Counted from the stretch's first letter, positions 7,733 to 17,217 are shown. The stretch is DNA of 40,845 nucleotides from Chloroflexales bacterium ZM16-3 (GCA_004138175.2 RYFE02000043.1:1-40845), one strand, 5' to 3'. Notes: generated from the sequence alone by a model not told the origin. A program made the numbers and translations.

Positions 7733-8103
7733 TTAATGCTCGACGGCGACGTGCTTGGTTGTGAACTGTACTAGCGGGTTCGCACCGATATCCTGGCGGA
7801 GCGTCTGACGCCCGCCGGCGTAGCTGACCCGGAAGGTGTAGGTGCCTGGCAGCAGTTCCATGGTCGCCGGGGTGGTGCCGGTGCCAAAGGGCTGCCAGCC
7901 GCCGACGTTGTACTCGGCATCGCCCGCCAGCGGGGCACCGGCCGAGTCGCGCAGCTCGACGGTGACGTGCTTGGTTGTGAACTGCACTAGCGGGTTTGTG
8001 CCAATATCCTGGCGGAGCGTCTGACGCCCGCCGGCGTAGCTGACCCGGAAGGTGTAGGTGCCTGGCAGCAGTTCCATGGTCGCCGGGGTGGTGCCGGTGC
8101 CAT
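7733..8103 (-). pseudogene. Displaced C-terminus of the giant exported protein
   Basis: In the frame lost by the deletion at about 8103, the coding sequence resumes as MELLPGTYTFRVSYAGG and carries two more copies of the 72-residue repeat to a natural stop at 7733-7735. Each repeat has a VxVELRDSAGAPLAGDAEY strand region, NVGGWQPFGTGTTPA, and YAGGRQTLRQDIG. The repeats look like small beta-sandwich stalk or anchoring modules; the fold is inferred. Restoring 76 nt would join this segment to the main frame and give about 1,870 residues. Confidence 0.8.
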
Positions 8104-8165
8104 GACGTGCTTGGTTGTGAACTGCACTAGCGGGTTTGTGCCAATATCCTGGCGGAGCGTCTGAC
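7748..8165. repeat. 216-nt tandem coding repeat, one copy internally deleted
   Basis: The marker GACGTGCTTGGTTGTGAACT recurs at 7748, 7964 and 8104. The first spacing is 216 nt (72 codons) with near-identity; the second is only 140 nt, so 76 nt (not a multiple of three) are missing between a GTGCCGGTGCCA end and TGACGTGC. High identity between copies favours slippage, or collapse during assembly. Confidence 0.85.
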
Positions 8166-11100
8166 GCCCGCCGGCGTAGGTCATACGGAAGCGCAGGTAG
8201 CCGCTAGTCTGAGCGAGATTCGTCACCAGGTAGCCGTCAGCGTCGGTGCTGCCGAGCGTCTGCCATCCGCGGGCGTAGTACTCGACGCTACCGTCGGCCA
8301 GCCCGTTGCCCGCGCTGTCGAGCAAACGGATCACCACGGTGGCTGGGACGACGCTGATGTTGAACGCCGCACTGCTCGTGTTGCCAGCTGCGTCGATCGC
8401 CGTGCAGGCTACCTTGGTCGTACCGAGCGCGAAGAGCGAGCCGGAGGCAGGCGTGCATGCCACGCTCGGTGCCGCATCGACCATGTCGGAGGCGGCTGGC
8501 AGGCTGTAGATCACCACCGCCCTGGCCGGGTCGCTCGTGGCGATGGTCATATCCTGCGGCAGATTGATCAGCGTCGGCGGAGTCGTATCCTCAACCGTCA
8601 CCATGAAGCTCGCGCTGGCGCTGTTTCCAGCGGCATCGGTGGCCGTGCAAGTCACCGCGCTTGTGCCCAGCGGAAAGATGGTGGTACTCACTGGGGCGCA
8701 GCTCACCGCCGGGCTGGGGTCGCTATCGTCGCTGGCCGAGGGTAGGGCGTAGTCGACGCCCACCCCGTCCGGGCTGAGAGCCTCGGCGGTGATGTCGGCG
8801 GGGACGCCGCTCAAGACAGGCGCGGTTAGATCTAAGATCGGCGCAGTCACCGTGACCTGAAAGGTCGCGCTGCTGCTATTGCCGACCGTGTCAGTAGCGC
8901 TGCAGGTCACCACGCTTGTGCCGACCGTGAACAAGCTGCCAGCCGTCGGGACGCAGGCGACGGCCGGGGCCGGGTCAACACTATCAGTCGCCGTGGGCAA
9001 GGCATAGCTCACAACCGCGCCGCTGGAGCTGTCGGCAGCGACGGTTAGGTTGGCCGGGATGTTCGCCAGCAGCGGCGCGGTCGTATCCTGGACGGTTACG
9101 CTAAAGGTCGCGCTGCTGGCGTTGCCGGCGGCGTCGGTGGCCGTACAGACCACCTCAGTCACCCCGAGGGCGAAGGTCGCCCCTGAGGCGGGCAGGCACG
9201 CGACACTCGGCGTCGGGTCGATCACGTCGCTAGCGGTCGGCGGGGTGTAGCTCACCGCCGCGCCGGTGGACGATGTCGCCTCGGCCGTGATGTCGGCCGG
9301 CGCGCTGATGCTCGGCGGGGTGATATCGACGCTTGGGTCGATCTCCGTGATCGCGAAGGGCGAGAGCGAGAAGGTGCCCCCGCAAATCTCCTGGGCCGCC
9401 ATGTCCACGTTTGTGGTCACATCTTCCCATGCCCCGTTGGTGAAGTGCAGCAGGCGCAGGCGCGACTGGTCGGTAACCACGATGTCGCTGTAGTTGATGC
9501 AGATCCCGATCGTGCCGCTGTATGTGGCGCTCGTGGAGATATGATAGAGCGCGCGCAGGATATTCTGGTCTGGCGGAGGAGCCACATAGTTAAAGCTGGA
9601 AGAGCTGCTGGCACCGCTTGAGCCCTGCACGATCACCCTGGGATAGGTAATCCTTACCGGCCGCGCGCGCATCGCCGGATCAATTGGCTGAACCACCACA
9701 TTCGTGCCGACCGGGGTGTTGTGTGGCTCGACGGCGCCGATGCTGCACATGCCGTCGGGACGACCCAGCCCGCGCTGGTCGAGGTTGCTCACCGGGTCGA
9801 GCGCGCACACCGACGGGTTGCCGGCGTCAATCGCCGGGCTGCCCACTCCCGGCACGCGGGTGAGCGTCGGCCCGAGGTTGTCCTGAAGCGGGCCGAGCAA
9901 CGGGTTTCTGCCTGGCAGATCGACCGGGTTGGTCAGACGGCAGGTATTATCGCTATCCAGGTTGTAGCCATTCGAGGTGATCGGATTGGAGTATGGACAG
10001 TCGGCTCCCGATTCCTGCGAGGCGATGAGCGTATTGACGAGCGTCGCAGGCCCAGGGCTGTAAAGGCCGCCATTCGTGTTGGCGCTGATGGTCGCATTGA
10101 TCAGGGTGAGGGAGGTGCCGTTATAGATGCCGCCACCCTGTGCGCTGCTGTTCCCGCTCAGCGTGCTGTTGACCAGGGTCATAGTGCCAACATTGGTGTT
10201 CAGGACGCCGCCGCCCTGCAATACGGAGCTATTCTCGCTCACCGTGCTGCGAATGATCATCGCGTTGCCGGAGCTGTTCAGAATACCGCCGCCCTGGTAT
10301 TGGGCCGTATTCCCACTCACCGTGCTATCGATGAGCGTCATACCGCTTGTCGTCAGGTTATAGATACCAGCGGCGCTCTCGGCAGTGTTATTGGCAACAG
10401 TGCTGCGGATCAGCGCCAGCGTGCCGCCGCTGTTATTATGGATGCCACCTGCGTTGCGCACGCTATGGTTATCGTTCACCAGGCTGTCAGTTAGCGTCAT
10501 CACAACTGAGTTGAGGAGGCCGCCGATCTGCGTCGCGCTATTCCCAGTTACGGCGCTTCCTTCCATTGTCACCGTGTATGTTGGGCCACCCAATGTCCCA
10601 AGCCCGCCCACCTGCGCGGCGCTGTTGTTTGCGACCGTGCTATCGATCATGGTTAGATTACTGCGGATATCCATGCCGCCATAGGCGTCCGCAGTATTAT
10701 TAAGCACCTGGGTGCGGGTCATGAGGATCGGGTCTACCTGGTCAGTACCGAGCGTGGCAATACCTCCACCCGAGTTGGCTGTATTGCTGATAATCGTGCT
10801 GTCGGTCAGCGTAGTCGGGCCTGAGGTATAGAGGCCACCGCCCTGGCCCTGGGGCGACATATTATTGCTGACCACCGTGTCGGTCATGATCAGCGTCCCC
10901 AGGATGCTGCCGCCGTAGGCCGTTTGGTTGACGATTCCGCCGCCCAGATGGCCGCTATTGCCATTGATCGTGCTCTGCCGCACGGTCAGCGTCCCGCCGC
11001 TGTTGTTGATCCCGCCGCCGAACGTGGCGCTGGTATTGCTGATCACCGTGGTGTGATCGAGTGTCAGGCTGCCCCAGCTGTAGATGCCGCCGCCGCCGAA

Positions 11101-13260
11101 GTTATTGTCCTGCCCGCCGCGGATCGTCAGGTTATTGAGCGTGAGGTTGCCAGTTGGCCCGACGCTCAGCAGGCGAAAGAGCGGAGCATCGCTGCTGCGC
11201 TCGATCACCGCGCCAAAGCCGTCGAGGATGAGGGTGTCGGTGATGATCGGCAGGGCGTTAGGGCCGCGCAGGATCGGCGTCGTGTCGGCATAGGCGTCGC
11301 TGAACGTGTAGGTGCAGTTATTGGCCAGCGCGATGCGGTCTGGCCTCGGGTCGTTGCGCGAAGCTACGATCGCACTCACCAGATCATTTGGATCGCAACT
11401 AACCAGCCTGGTGATTGGGTTCGACACAGGCGCCTCGCTGATCGCTTTGATCAGATCGGGCGAGTCATACTCAATCACAGATTGCGTAGCCATAGGCGGC
11501 TCACTCGCTAACGCGCCAATCTCTCCGCCCTTGAATTTCAAGTGAGCCCAATCATTCCAATCCATAAGTAATGTGTCGGTAATGACCTTCTTGCCAACCT
11601 CCTTGACTTGAAAGGAGCCGCTAACAGCCTTCGTTTGGCAAATCCCATCGGGGCCAGCGGTGATATCATTTCCTTTCTGGATATCATCACCTGTTGGGGT
11701 TACGGTGAGCGTTGGGGTTACGGTAGCCGTTGCTGGGGGTGCGATCGAGACACAGATTGTGGCTGCGTTAATGTCACTCGTACCATTAGTGAACTCATCT
11801 GTTAGTGTGTCAATGGCAGCGTCATTACAGTTCCAGTCGATGACTGTCCCTAGAGCCGCCAATGCCAACGTGGGTACATCGCTTTGTTGAAAGCCGACTC
11901 CCAAGCAGTAGTATTTAGTTCCATACGCTCCCAAAGTCTTAATACCGGCTGCCTCGCTAAGATTGTCCTTATCGAGAGGAGACACAAGTCCATGCGAGTA
12001 GTCCAGCACCGCTGGCTTTCCGCTCACCGGCAGGCCGGTAAATGAAAAGCTATAATTCATTATACTAAGATAATTTGGTTTGAAGTTCACTTCCTCAAAT
12101 CCGCCATGCGCCAGGCCAAGATTATGCCCAAGCTCGTGCATGAAGTTTGCAGCCTCGGTAATAGCCAAAGTAGTGTGTAAGGCCGCAGGGTTAGCAAGAA
12201 TGATATCGCTGGCAGGAATCAAGCGGCTCACACCAGCATTACTCGCTTTATTCCATTGATTTGCTGAGAGCACATAATGAAAGACTCCGTTACGCCCTGC
12301 GGGCAGAAAGTGGATCGGCTTGTAGACCCCGTCGAGCTCACAAAAAGCTAAGGCGTACTCCTTCCCGTAGGGCCCTGTTGTGTCGCACGATGGATTGTTC
12401 TGAGTTGCCTGTCCGATAATATTTACACCCGGTACAGCGCCGGCGCTGCTCAGGCTGCCCCACGTTTGCCCAGTCGCATAGTTGAGCACACTATCTGGGC
12501 CGTTATCGATATGCAGATTTATGCCAACTGAGCCCGTCGGGCTGCGGTGCGGTGCAATATCAAATGCATGGGTAATCATCTCCAACGCCGGAGGATCCAG
12601 GCGTAGCGATCCAGTAAATGATAGCCCAGTTGTCGCTGTCATCCAATCAGTATGAATGAAGATATCAGGTCTATTCGGATCGGCGCCCATCGCCGGTAGA
12701 TTCACAAACACCATGCCGCCATTGCCGTCGGGCCGATTGACTCCATTTCGCTCCCAGTTATCGGGGATGGCATCGCAGTCCTGATCGGTATCGGTGGGGT
12801 CGCCGTTAGAAGCATGACATCCGATCGTGACGGTGTATGTCGTCGTATTACCTGAGCCGCCCGCGCCGCTCATGCTAAAGTCATTCGTGTGATTTGTGCT
12901 AATCTCGTAGCTGTTGCTGCCCACGAATGGATTGTTCCAGTGGATATAGAAAGTTGTCGCCTCTTCTCGATACGCTTGCGCACTGAATCTGACCTCGCCC
13001 TCGGTTCCGGTCAGAATGCCGTCAGAAGCAGTGGCCCAGGTCACTACGCCTAATGCTGGAATCGTTGAAGGCGGGTTGACATCCCAACGGCCACCAAGCA
13101 GATGCGCACTCCCGTTAACCAGATCAAGATCAAACCCTGTCTGATTGTTGAGCACAATCGTTACGCTACGGGCGGCGGCGTATGCCGGCGCGGGCATTGT
13201 TGCGTTGAACAAGGCTATCAGCCACATCCCGAGCACGGTCCAGATTAAACGCTGCCGCAT
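7987..13260 (-). CDS. Giant exported metzincin / beta-helix / HYR-repeat protein (frameshifted near the C-terminus)
   Basis: Start chosen at ATG 13260 (GATGAGG 6 nt upstream) rather than 13272. Domains in order: signal peptide ending PAPAYA-A; beta-rich domain; TSP3-like DTDQDCDAIPDNWE; metalloprotease core with H375-ELGHNLGLAH (HExxHxxGxxH zinc site) and an SIMNY Met-turn, typical of metzincins; Thr/Pro linker; right-handed parallel beta-helix of many GGGI-N-T/S-TV-NN turns (about residues 700-1090); SPAIDAGNP..LDQRG closure; a beta domain ending LSPFAIT; four tandem HYR domains (about 1310-1640), each with VxCTATDAAGN; then the first C-terminal YAGGRQTLRQDIG repeat. At about 8103 a 76-nt deletion shifts the frame, so the last ~40 residues are read-through. 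There is no LPxTG. Probably an adhesin/protease at the cell surface. Confidence 0.88.
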   Translation of the reverse strand: MRQRLIWTVLGMWLIALFNATMPAPAYAAARSVTIVLNNQTGFDLDLVNGSAHLLGGRWDVNPPSTIPALGVVTWATASDGILTGTEGEVRFSAQAYREEATTFYIHWNNPFVGSNSYEISTNHTNDFSMSGAGGSGNTTTYTVTIGCHASNGDPTDTDQDCDAIPDNWERNGVNRPDGNGGMVFVNLPAMGADPNRPDIFIHTDWMTATTGLSFTGSLRLDPPALEMITHAFDIAPHRSPTGSVGINLHIDNGPDSVLNYATGQTWGSLSSAGAVPGVNIIGQATQNNPSCDTTGPYGKEYALAFCELDGVYKPIHFLPAGRNGVFHYVLSANQWNKASNAGVSRLIPASDIILANPAALHTTLAITEAANFMHELGHNLGLAHGGFEEVNFKPNYLSIMNYSFSFTGLPVSGKPAVLDYSHGLVSPLDKDNLSEAAGIKTLGAYGTKYYCLGVGFQQSDVPTLALAALGTVIDWNCNDAAIDTLTDEFTNGTSDINAATICVSIAPPATATVTPTLTVTPTGDDIQKGNDITAGPDGICQTKAVSGSFQVKEVGKKVITDTLLMDWNDWAHLKFKGGEIGALASEPPMATQSVIEYDSPDLIKAISEAPVSNPITRLVSCDPNDLVSAIVASRNDPRPDRIALANNCTYTFSDAYADTTPILRGPNALPIITDTLILDGFGAVIERSSDAPLFRLLSVGPTGNLTLNNLTIRGGQDNNFGGGGIYSWGSLTLDHTTVISNTSATFGGGINNSGGTLTVRQSTINGNSGHLGGGIVNQTAYGGSILGTLIMTDTVVSNNMSPQGQGGGLYTSGPTTLTDSTIISNTANSGGGIATLGTDQVDPILMTRTQVLNNTADAYGGMDIRSNLTMIDSTVANNSAAQVGGLGTLGGPTYTVTMEGSAVTGNSATQIGGLLNSVVMTLTDSLVNDNHSVRNAGGIHNNSGGTLALIRSTVANNTAESAAGIYNLTTSGMTLIDSTVSGNTAQYQGGGILNSSGNAMIIRSTVSENSSVLQGGGVLNTNVGTMTLVNSTLSGNSSAQGGGIYNGTSLTLINATISANTNGGLYSPGPATLVNTLIASQESGADCPYSNPITSNGYNLDSDNTCRLTNPVDLPGRNPLLGPLQDNLGPTLTRVPGVGSPAIDAGNPSVCALDPVSNLDQRGLGRPDGMCSIGAVEPHNTPVGTNVVVQPIDPAMRARPVRITYPRVIVQGSSGASSSSSFNYVAPPPDQNILRALYHISTSATYSGTIGICINYSDIVVTDQSRLRLLHFTNGAWEDVTTNVDMAAQEICGGTFSLSPFAITEIDPSVDITPPSISAPADITAEATSSTGAAVSYTPPTASDVIDPTPSVACLPASGATFALGVTEVVCTATDAAGNASSATFSVTVQDTTAPLLANIPANLTVAADSSSGAVVSYALPTATDSVDPAPAVACVPTAGSLFTVGTSVVTCSATDTVGNSSSATFQVTVTAPILDLTAPVLSGVPADITAEALSPDGVGVDYALPSASDDSDPSPAVSCAPVSTTIFPLGTSAVTCTATDAAGNSASASFMVTVEDTTPPTLINLPQDMTIATSDPARAVVIYSLPAASDMVDAAPSVACTPASGSLFALGTTKVACTAIDAAGNTSSAAFNISVVPATVVIRLLDSAGNGLADGSVEYYARGWQTLGSTDADGYLVTNLAQTSGYLRFRMTYAGGRQTLRQDIGTNPLVQFTTKHVMAPAPPRRPWNCCQAPTPSGSATPAGVRRSARILAQTR

Positions 13261-13275
13261 CACACACCTCATCTG

Positions 13276-13303
13276 GTTCTACATTAATGACCTGGATAGT
13301 CAA
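13276..13303 (-). promoter_or_regulatory. Possible promoter for the giant exported protein
   Basis: On the minus strand TTGACT (13298-13303) and TAGAAC (13276-13281) are 16 nt apart, but the -10 is poor and lies so close to ATG 13260 that the leader would be about 10 nt. A weak candidate. Confidence 0.3.
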
Positions 13304-13536
13304 GTTTCCCCCGTGCAGTTTGGCTGAGGTGACAGCGGAGCCGCCATCAAAAAGCCGCCCAGGTAGCGCATGTGGTGCGGCCAGGCAATCAAACATTGGG
13401 GATGCTGTCACCAGTGTGCCATGGGCGGGGGCGAAATCACAGGGGCTACTTCAGGAGCGCTATGGGAGGATTCGGGGAGCGTTGTGGGAGGAGTGGGGGT
13501 GTCCTCTGCGCACAGATAGATAGGTAGTGATACTTG

Positions 13537-13650
13537 GCAGTAGAGCAGAAGTAACGCTGTCACCCTGAGCGAAGCGAAGGGTCCCGGTCGGGATTCTTCG
13601 CTTCGCTCAGAATGACATGACGCTTCACAGCGTTACTTCTGCGGTATTGC
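13537..13650. mobile_element. MITE copy 1 (114 bp) with 8-bp target duplication
   Basis: Ends GCAGTAGAGCAGAAGTAACG and, reverse-complemented, GCAATACCGCAGAAGTAACG form near-perfect terminal inverted repeats; inside is a hairpin of GAGCGAAGCGAAG with CTTCGCTTCGCTC. It is flanked directly by GATACTTG at 13529-13536 and 13651-13658. It has no coding capacity. Further copies with the same ends are at 27081 and 31829. The sequence on its left (13304-13528) shows no gene. Confidence 0.88.
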
Positions 13651-13675
13651 GATACTTGATTCTACACTCCCAATC

Positions 13676-14060
13676 TGCCACGTGCAGGATTATTCTGCGC
13701 ATGTGTGGCTCTTGCTCACTTTCGCTGATCAATGCGGGGAATCGGCGCGATTGCTCTTGCGGCATGGCTCTACAGAGCCATGCTCATGTCGGCTTCAGCG
13801 AAAGTGAGCAAGAGCCACATATAGTAATCCTACCGGGGTTATGAAGCCGTCTAACCGGCTACCACTTCCTGATGCGGCGGAGGTGGAGCTTGATGATACA
13901 GGCTTCACGACCTGCGTGGGACTGCTATATGTGCAGAATAATCCTGCATGTGACAGTATATGCAGCCCATCTATGGCCATGGAAAGCTCCCTTCATCGTC
14001 ATTTGATTCTACGTGGGTCTGATGGCCGAACGGATGTTTGGATCGCCAAAAGCGCATGAG
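13676..14060. mobile_element. Nested ISL3-derived inverted repeats and a relic ISL3 left end
   Basis: Three layers are visible. (1) Perfect 25-bp arms at 13704-13728 (TGTGGCTCTTGCTCACTTTC...) and 13795-13819 enclose about 66 nt that contain a second hairpin (GCATGGCTCT / AGAGCCATGC). (2) An imperfect ~32-bp pair at 13818-13849 and 13903-13934 forms an adjoining hairpin. (3) Outer arms around TGCAGGATTATTCTGC (13684) and GCAGAATAATCCTGCA (13932). From about 13956 to 14052 the sequence resembles the 5' end of the ISL3 relic at 26745-26860; on the minus strand it starts MAIDGLHIL, like that copy's MPMDGLHVI. GGCTCTTGC termini are typical of ISL3 ends. No intact gene. Confidence 0.65.
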
Positions 14061-14114
14061 TGCTCGCGCATCCACCGCCACCACAGCCGTTGAGTCTTAT
14101 CCTTGCCCAATTCG

Positions 14115-14150
14115 TCTACTTTTTGTATAGCTCGTGCGGTGAAAAGTAGA
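14115..14150. promoter_or_regulatory. Inverted repeat upstream of the regulator promoter
   Basis: Arms TCTACTTTT (14115-14123) and AAAAGTAGA (14142-14150) lie 23 nt before the -35 box of the following promoter. It could be an operator or an old terminator. Confidence 0.4.
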
Positions 14151-14172
14151 TTAATAAATGGCGTTTTATGGC

Positions 14173-14201
14173 TTGACAATGCCCTAAACGGGCATTACAG
14201 T
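14173..14201 (+). promoter_or_regulatory. Near-consensus sigma-70 promoter with operator-like dyad
   Basis: TTGACA (14173-14178), a 17-nt spacer and TACAGT (14196-14201). The spacer is itself a dyad: AATGCCC-TAAAC-GGGCATT (14178-14184 and 14190-14196), the right position for a repressor that blocks polymerase. The leader to ATG 14357 is about 150 nt and contains GGGCTC-ACCAC-GAGCCC and TCCGCCC...GGGGCGGA pairings, so post-initiation control is possible. Confidence 0.75.
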
Positions 14202-14356
14202 GTAGAGGCATCCCAGCAACACCAATGTAATAAGCGTAGCCCGAGATCCGCCCAAAAGCCTGAGCGTTGAGACGCTGCGGGGCGGACGATGGGCTCACCA
14301 CGAGCCCCCCGGCACACTGTGGCGCCGAGGCCTATAGCGCATACCCAAAGACGCGT

Positions 14357-15874
14357 ATGATAACCCTGACCACCCAACAGCGCGATGTGCTCCTCCTCCT
14401 GCTTCACGCCGATGCGCCCCTTGCGGCGACCGAGATCGGCCAGCGGGTTGAGCTGAAGCCGCGCCAGGTACACTATATTCTGGGCGCCGTGCGCGAATGG
14501 CTCGCCCGCCGTGGCGTCGCCCTCCAGAACATCCCCGGCGTCGGCGCGCAGGTGCGCTGCAGCCCTGAGCAGCGCCAGCATTTGCTGGACGAACTGCGGG
14601 CTTACTCGCGGCTCCAGCTGGTGCTGAGCGCCGACCAGCGCCAGCAGATCCTGCTCTTCACCATGCTCACCGCCGCCGAGCCGCTCGTGATCCAGCGGCT
14701 CCAGGAGACGCTGACGGTCTCGCGCAGCACCGTGCTCAAGGACATGGACGCGACGGCCACTTGGCTCGCCCGCTTTGACCTGGATCTGGTGCGTCGGCAG
14801 CACTCCGGCTCCTGGATTGAGGGGCCTGAGCTGGCTACCCGGCAGGCACTGACCGCCCTGCTCTGGGGCGATATGTCCAGCGGGCGACCGATCTTCGCCA
14901 TCCAGTACGGCGACGGGCTAACCTGCGCGCTGCTCTCTGACGCCGATCTGCTCGCCGCCCTGGCCCCCGTGCGTGATCTAGTCGAGGGCTGCGATTTCGA
15001 CACCCTGATCGCCCGCGTCTCGTGGGCCGAGGCCGACCTCGGCTGGCACTTCAGCGATGAGTCGGTGCTCTACCTGGCACTGGCGCTCTTCGTCCAGGGC
15101 TGGCGGATCAGGGTCGGCCGGTACGTGGGCTGTGATCCTGAGATGATCGCCTGGCTGAGCGGCCACGCCGTCTGGCCGACGGCCGAGGTCCTCGTGTCGG
15201 ACTACGCTCTGGATGTTCTGGCCATCCAGAGCGAGATCGCCGCCGCCGCAATGCTCCTGCTGGCCTGCCCCCACGAGGGCGGCGTCGCCATACCCGAGCT
15301 GCACGACATGATCGAGGCCGCCCTCGACCAGATCGCCCTGGCCTACGCGAACGACACCTTGCGCGCCGATGAGCCCCTGCGCGACGGGCTGCGCTCACAG
15401 ATCTGCACCGCCGCCCTGGCCAGCCGCTTCGGCATCTGGCTGCCCCCGCGCTCGTCCGACGACCTCCCTGCGGACGAGGGCGACATCGAGCGGTGCCTGA
15501 CCGACCAGATCGACGATCTCTTCTTCGCCCATACGGGCGCGCGGCTCGCGGATCGCCACCGCCATAGCCTGACCCTGCTACTCCACGCGGCGGCGACCCG
15601 CGCCCGCACATCCCGCGCCCGGCGCGTGCTGGTGATCTGCCCGAGCGGCATGGCCACCACCCAGCTGCTCATCGCCCGGCTGCGCTCGCGCTTCCCGCGC
15701 CACAGCAGCTACGAGGTCGTCCCGCTGCGCCAGCTCGGCGCCGCGCAGATCGCCTCGGCCGACCTGATCATCTCGACCATTCCGCTCTCTTTAGACGCGT
15801 CGACGCCGGTGGTCCAGGTTCACCCAAGCCTCACGCCCGCCGATGTGGCCGCCCTCGACCCCTGGCTAGACTAA
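14357..15874 (+). CDS. PRD-domain transcriptional regulator (MtlR/BglG-like) of the PTS operon
   Basis: 505 residues from ATG 14357 (an in-frame start at 14267 lies in the leader). Order: N-terminal winged HTH ([36 protein letters not shown]), a second HTH ([21 protein letters not shown]), PRD region(s) with histidines ([20 protein letters not shown]; later a [13 protein letters not shown] helix), and a C-terminal EIIB-like domain with C428 in [15 protein letters not shown]. No EIIA domain is visible, so it is shorter than full MtlR. Such proteins are DNA-binding activators whose PRDs are phosphorylated by HPr or EIIB. It lies directly upstream of the transport genes and very probably controls them. 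The start has only a weak ribosome site. Confidence 0.88.
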   Translation: MITLTTQQRDVLLLLLHADAPLAATEIGQRVELKPRQVHYILGAVREWLARRGVALQNIPGVGAQVRCSPEQRQHLLDELRAYSRLQLVLSADQRQQILLFTMLTAAEPLVIQRLQETLTVSRSTVLKDMDATATWLARFDLDLVRRQHSGSWIEGPELATRQALTALLWGDMSSGRPIFAIQYGDGLTCALLSDADLLAALAPVRDLVEGCDFDTLIARVSWAEADLGWHFSDESVLYLALALFVQGWRIRVGRYVGCDPEMIAWLSGHAVWPTAEVLVSDYALDVLAIQSEIAAAAMLLLACPHEGGVAIPELHDMIEAALDQIALAYANDTLRADEPLRDGLRSQICTAALASRFGIWLPPRSSDDLPADEGDIERCLTDQIDDLFFAHTGARLADRHRHSLTLLLHAAATRARTSRARRVLVICPSGMATTQLLIARLRSRFPRHSSYEVVPLRQLGAAQIASADLIISTIPLSLDASTPVVQVHPSLTPADVAALDPWLD

Positions 15875-15878
15875 TTTT

Positions 15879-15919
15879 TATGGTGCGGCTCGGCGGCGTC
15901 GCCGCCGAGCCGCACCATA
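15879..15919. terminator. 19-bp perfect palindrome between regulator and EIIC gene
   Basis: TATGGTGCGGCTCGGCGGC, a 3-nt loop, and the exact complement, starting 4 nt after the regulator's stop. There is no following T-run, so it may attenuate rather than end transcription. Downstream (15920-16068) are two more hairpins (GGGGCGGC-GGA-GCCGCCCC; CGCCTCG-GTGCACG-CGAGGCG) and a C10 run; no convincing promoter for the EIIC gene was found there. Confidence 0.6.
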
Positions 15920-16083
15920 AAGAACATGTGGGGCGGCGGAGCCGCCCCAAACCCCCACTGGGGTGTGATAGAGGAGTCCCGCCTCGGTGCACGCGAGGCG
16001 CGCTCATAGATGGGGTGCAGCGTCCGGCCGGCACCACCCCCCCCCGGATTTTGGACAATGACGTTACCGGAGGAGATGTTCAC

Positions 16084-17154
16084 ATGCGCGAGCGAATTCA
16101 GCAGTTCGGCAGCTTCCTGGCTGCGATGGTTATTCCCAACATCGGCGCGTTTATCGCGTGGGGCCTGATCACCGCCCTGTTCATCCCCACCGGCTGGCTG
16201 CCGAACGAGGGCTTCGAGAAGCTCGTCGGGCCGATGATCGTCTACCTGCTGCCCATCCTGATCGGCTACACCGGCGGCAAGCTGATCTACGACACGCGCG
16301 GCGGCGTGGTGGGCGCGGCGGCCACCATGGGCGTGATCATCGGTGCCGACATCCCCATGTTCCTGGGCGCGATGGTCATGGGGCCGATCGGCGGCTACCT
16401 GATCATGAAGATCGACGAGGCCCTTGAGGAGAAGATCCCGGTTGGCTTCGAGATGCTGGTGAACAACTTCACGGCCGGCTTCCTGGCGGTCGGTCTGGTG
16501 CTGGTCGCCAACGTCCTGATCGGCCCGATCGTTGAGGCATTCAGTACGACCCTCGGGGCCGGCGTGCAGCTGCTGATCGATATGCGGCTGCTGCCCCTGG
16601 CCGACCTGATCATCGAGCCGGCCAAGGTGCTCTTCCTCAACAACGCGATCAACCACGGCATCCTGTCGCCCCTGGGCGTCGCCGAGGTGCAGGAGAACGG
16701 CAAGGCCATCCACTTCCTGCTCGAGTCGAACCCCGGCCCCGGCCTGGGCCTGCTGATGGCCTACTGGTTCGCCGGCGAGGGCGACCTGAAGAGCACCGCC
16801 CCCGGCGCGGCAATCATCCACTTTCTGGGCGGCATCCACGAGATCTACTTCCCCTACGTGCTGGCCCACCCGATCATGATCCTGGCGATGTGGGCGGGCG
16901 GCATGGTCGCCGACTTCTGGTTCGTGATCTTCGACGCTGGCCTGGTGGCCACGCCCTCGCCCGGCTCGATCTTCGCCTACCTGGCGGTGACGCCCCGCGG
17001 CTCCTACTTCGCGGTGTTCGGCGGGGTGGTGGTCGGCGCGCTGGCATCCTTTGCGGTCGGCACCATCATCCTGCGGCTCTCCCCGGTGCGCCGCACGGCC
17101 GAAGAGGCCGAGGCCGATGTCGTGGCGATGAAGGGCCGGCCCCTGGCGGTATAA
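16084..17154 (+). CDS. mtlA: PTS mannitol-type permease, EIIC subunit
   Basis: 356 residues, GGAGGA 9 nt before ATG 16084. A polytopic membrane protein with the mannitol-class EIIC marks: [19 protein letters not shown] near the start, [15 protein letters not shown], and [15 protein letters not shown] at residues 249-263, which holds the conserved GIHE substrate/phosphotransfer motif. It stops after the EIIC domain; in enteric MtlA the EIIB and EIIA domains follow in one chain, here they are separate genes just downstream. It translocates and phosphorylates a hexitol with EIIB. Mannitol is the default family substrate, but the neighbouring dehydrogenase and kinase make another hexitol possible. 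Confidence 0.92.
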   Translation: MRERIQQFGSFLAAMVIPNIGAFIAWGLITALFIPTGWLPNEGFEKLVGPMIVYLLPILIGYTGGKLIYDTRGGVVGAAATMGVIIGADIPMFLGAMVMGPIGGYLIMKIDEALEEKIPVGFEMLVNNFTAGFLAVGLVLVANVLIGPIVEAFSTTLGAGVQLLIDMRLLPLADLIIEPAKVLFLNNAINHGILSPLGVAEVQENGKAIHFLLESNPGPGLGLLMAYWFAGEGDLKSTAPGAAIIHFLGGIHEIYFPYVLAHPIMILAMWAGGMVADFWFVIFDAGLVATPSPGSIFAYLAVTPRGSYFAVFGGVVVGALASFAVGTIILRLSPVRRTAEEAEADVVAMKGRPLAV

Positions 17155-17158
17155 CCAT

Positions 17159-17217
17159 AGGGGCGCGACGCGCCCCTCCAAGAAAGGGAGGGGCGCGTCG
17201 CGCCCCTCCAAGAAAGG
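17159..17217. repeat. Two tandem 29-nt palindrome units
   Basis: AGGGGCGCG(A/T)CGCGCCCCT followed by CCAAGAAAGG occurs twice with a 30-nt period (17159 and 17189), differing by one base. Each unit contains a GGGGCGCG/CGCGCCCC hairpin. The second unit's AAAGG provides the ribosome site of the EIIB gene. Confidence 0.8.

Noticed and set aside
7748-8165. CRISPR-like or DNA-level repeat array
   Set aside because: The 216-nt period is 72 codons of one protein with conserved reading frame; no short spacers are present.
14202-14356. Riboswitch in the regulator's leader
   Set aside because: Hairpins are present but no known riboswitch core could be recognised; noted only as a structured leader.
15871-17211. 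446-residue minus-strand open frame over the EIIC gene
   Set aside because: Its sequence is His/Asp/Arg/Gln-rich without fold-like pattern and mirrors the codon bias of the plus-strand EIIC gene, which has clear family motifs.
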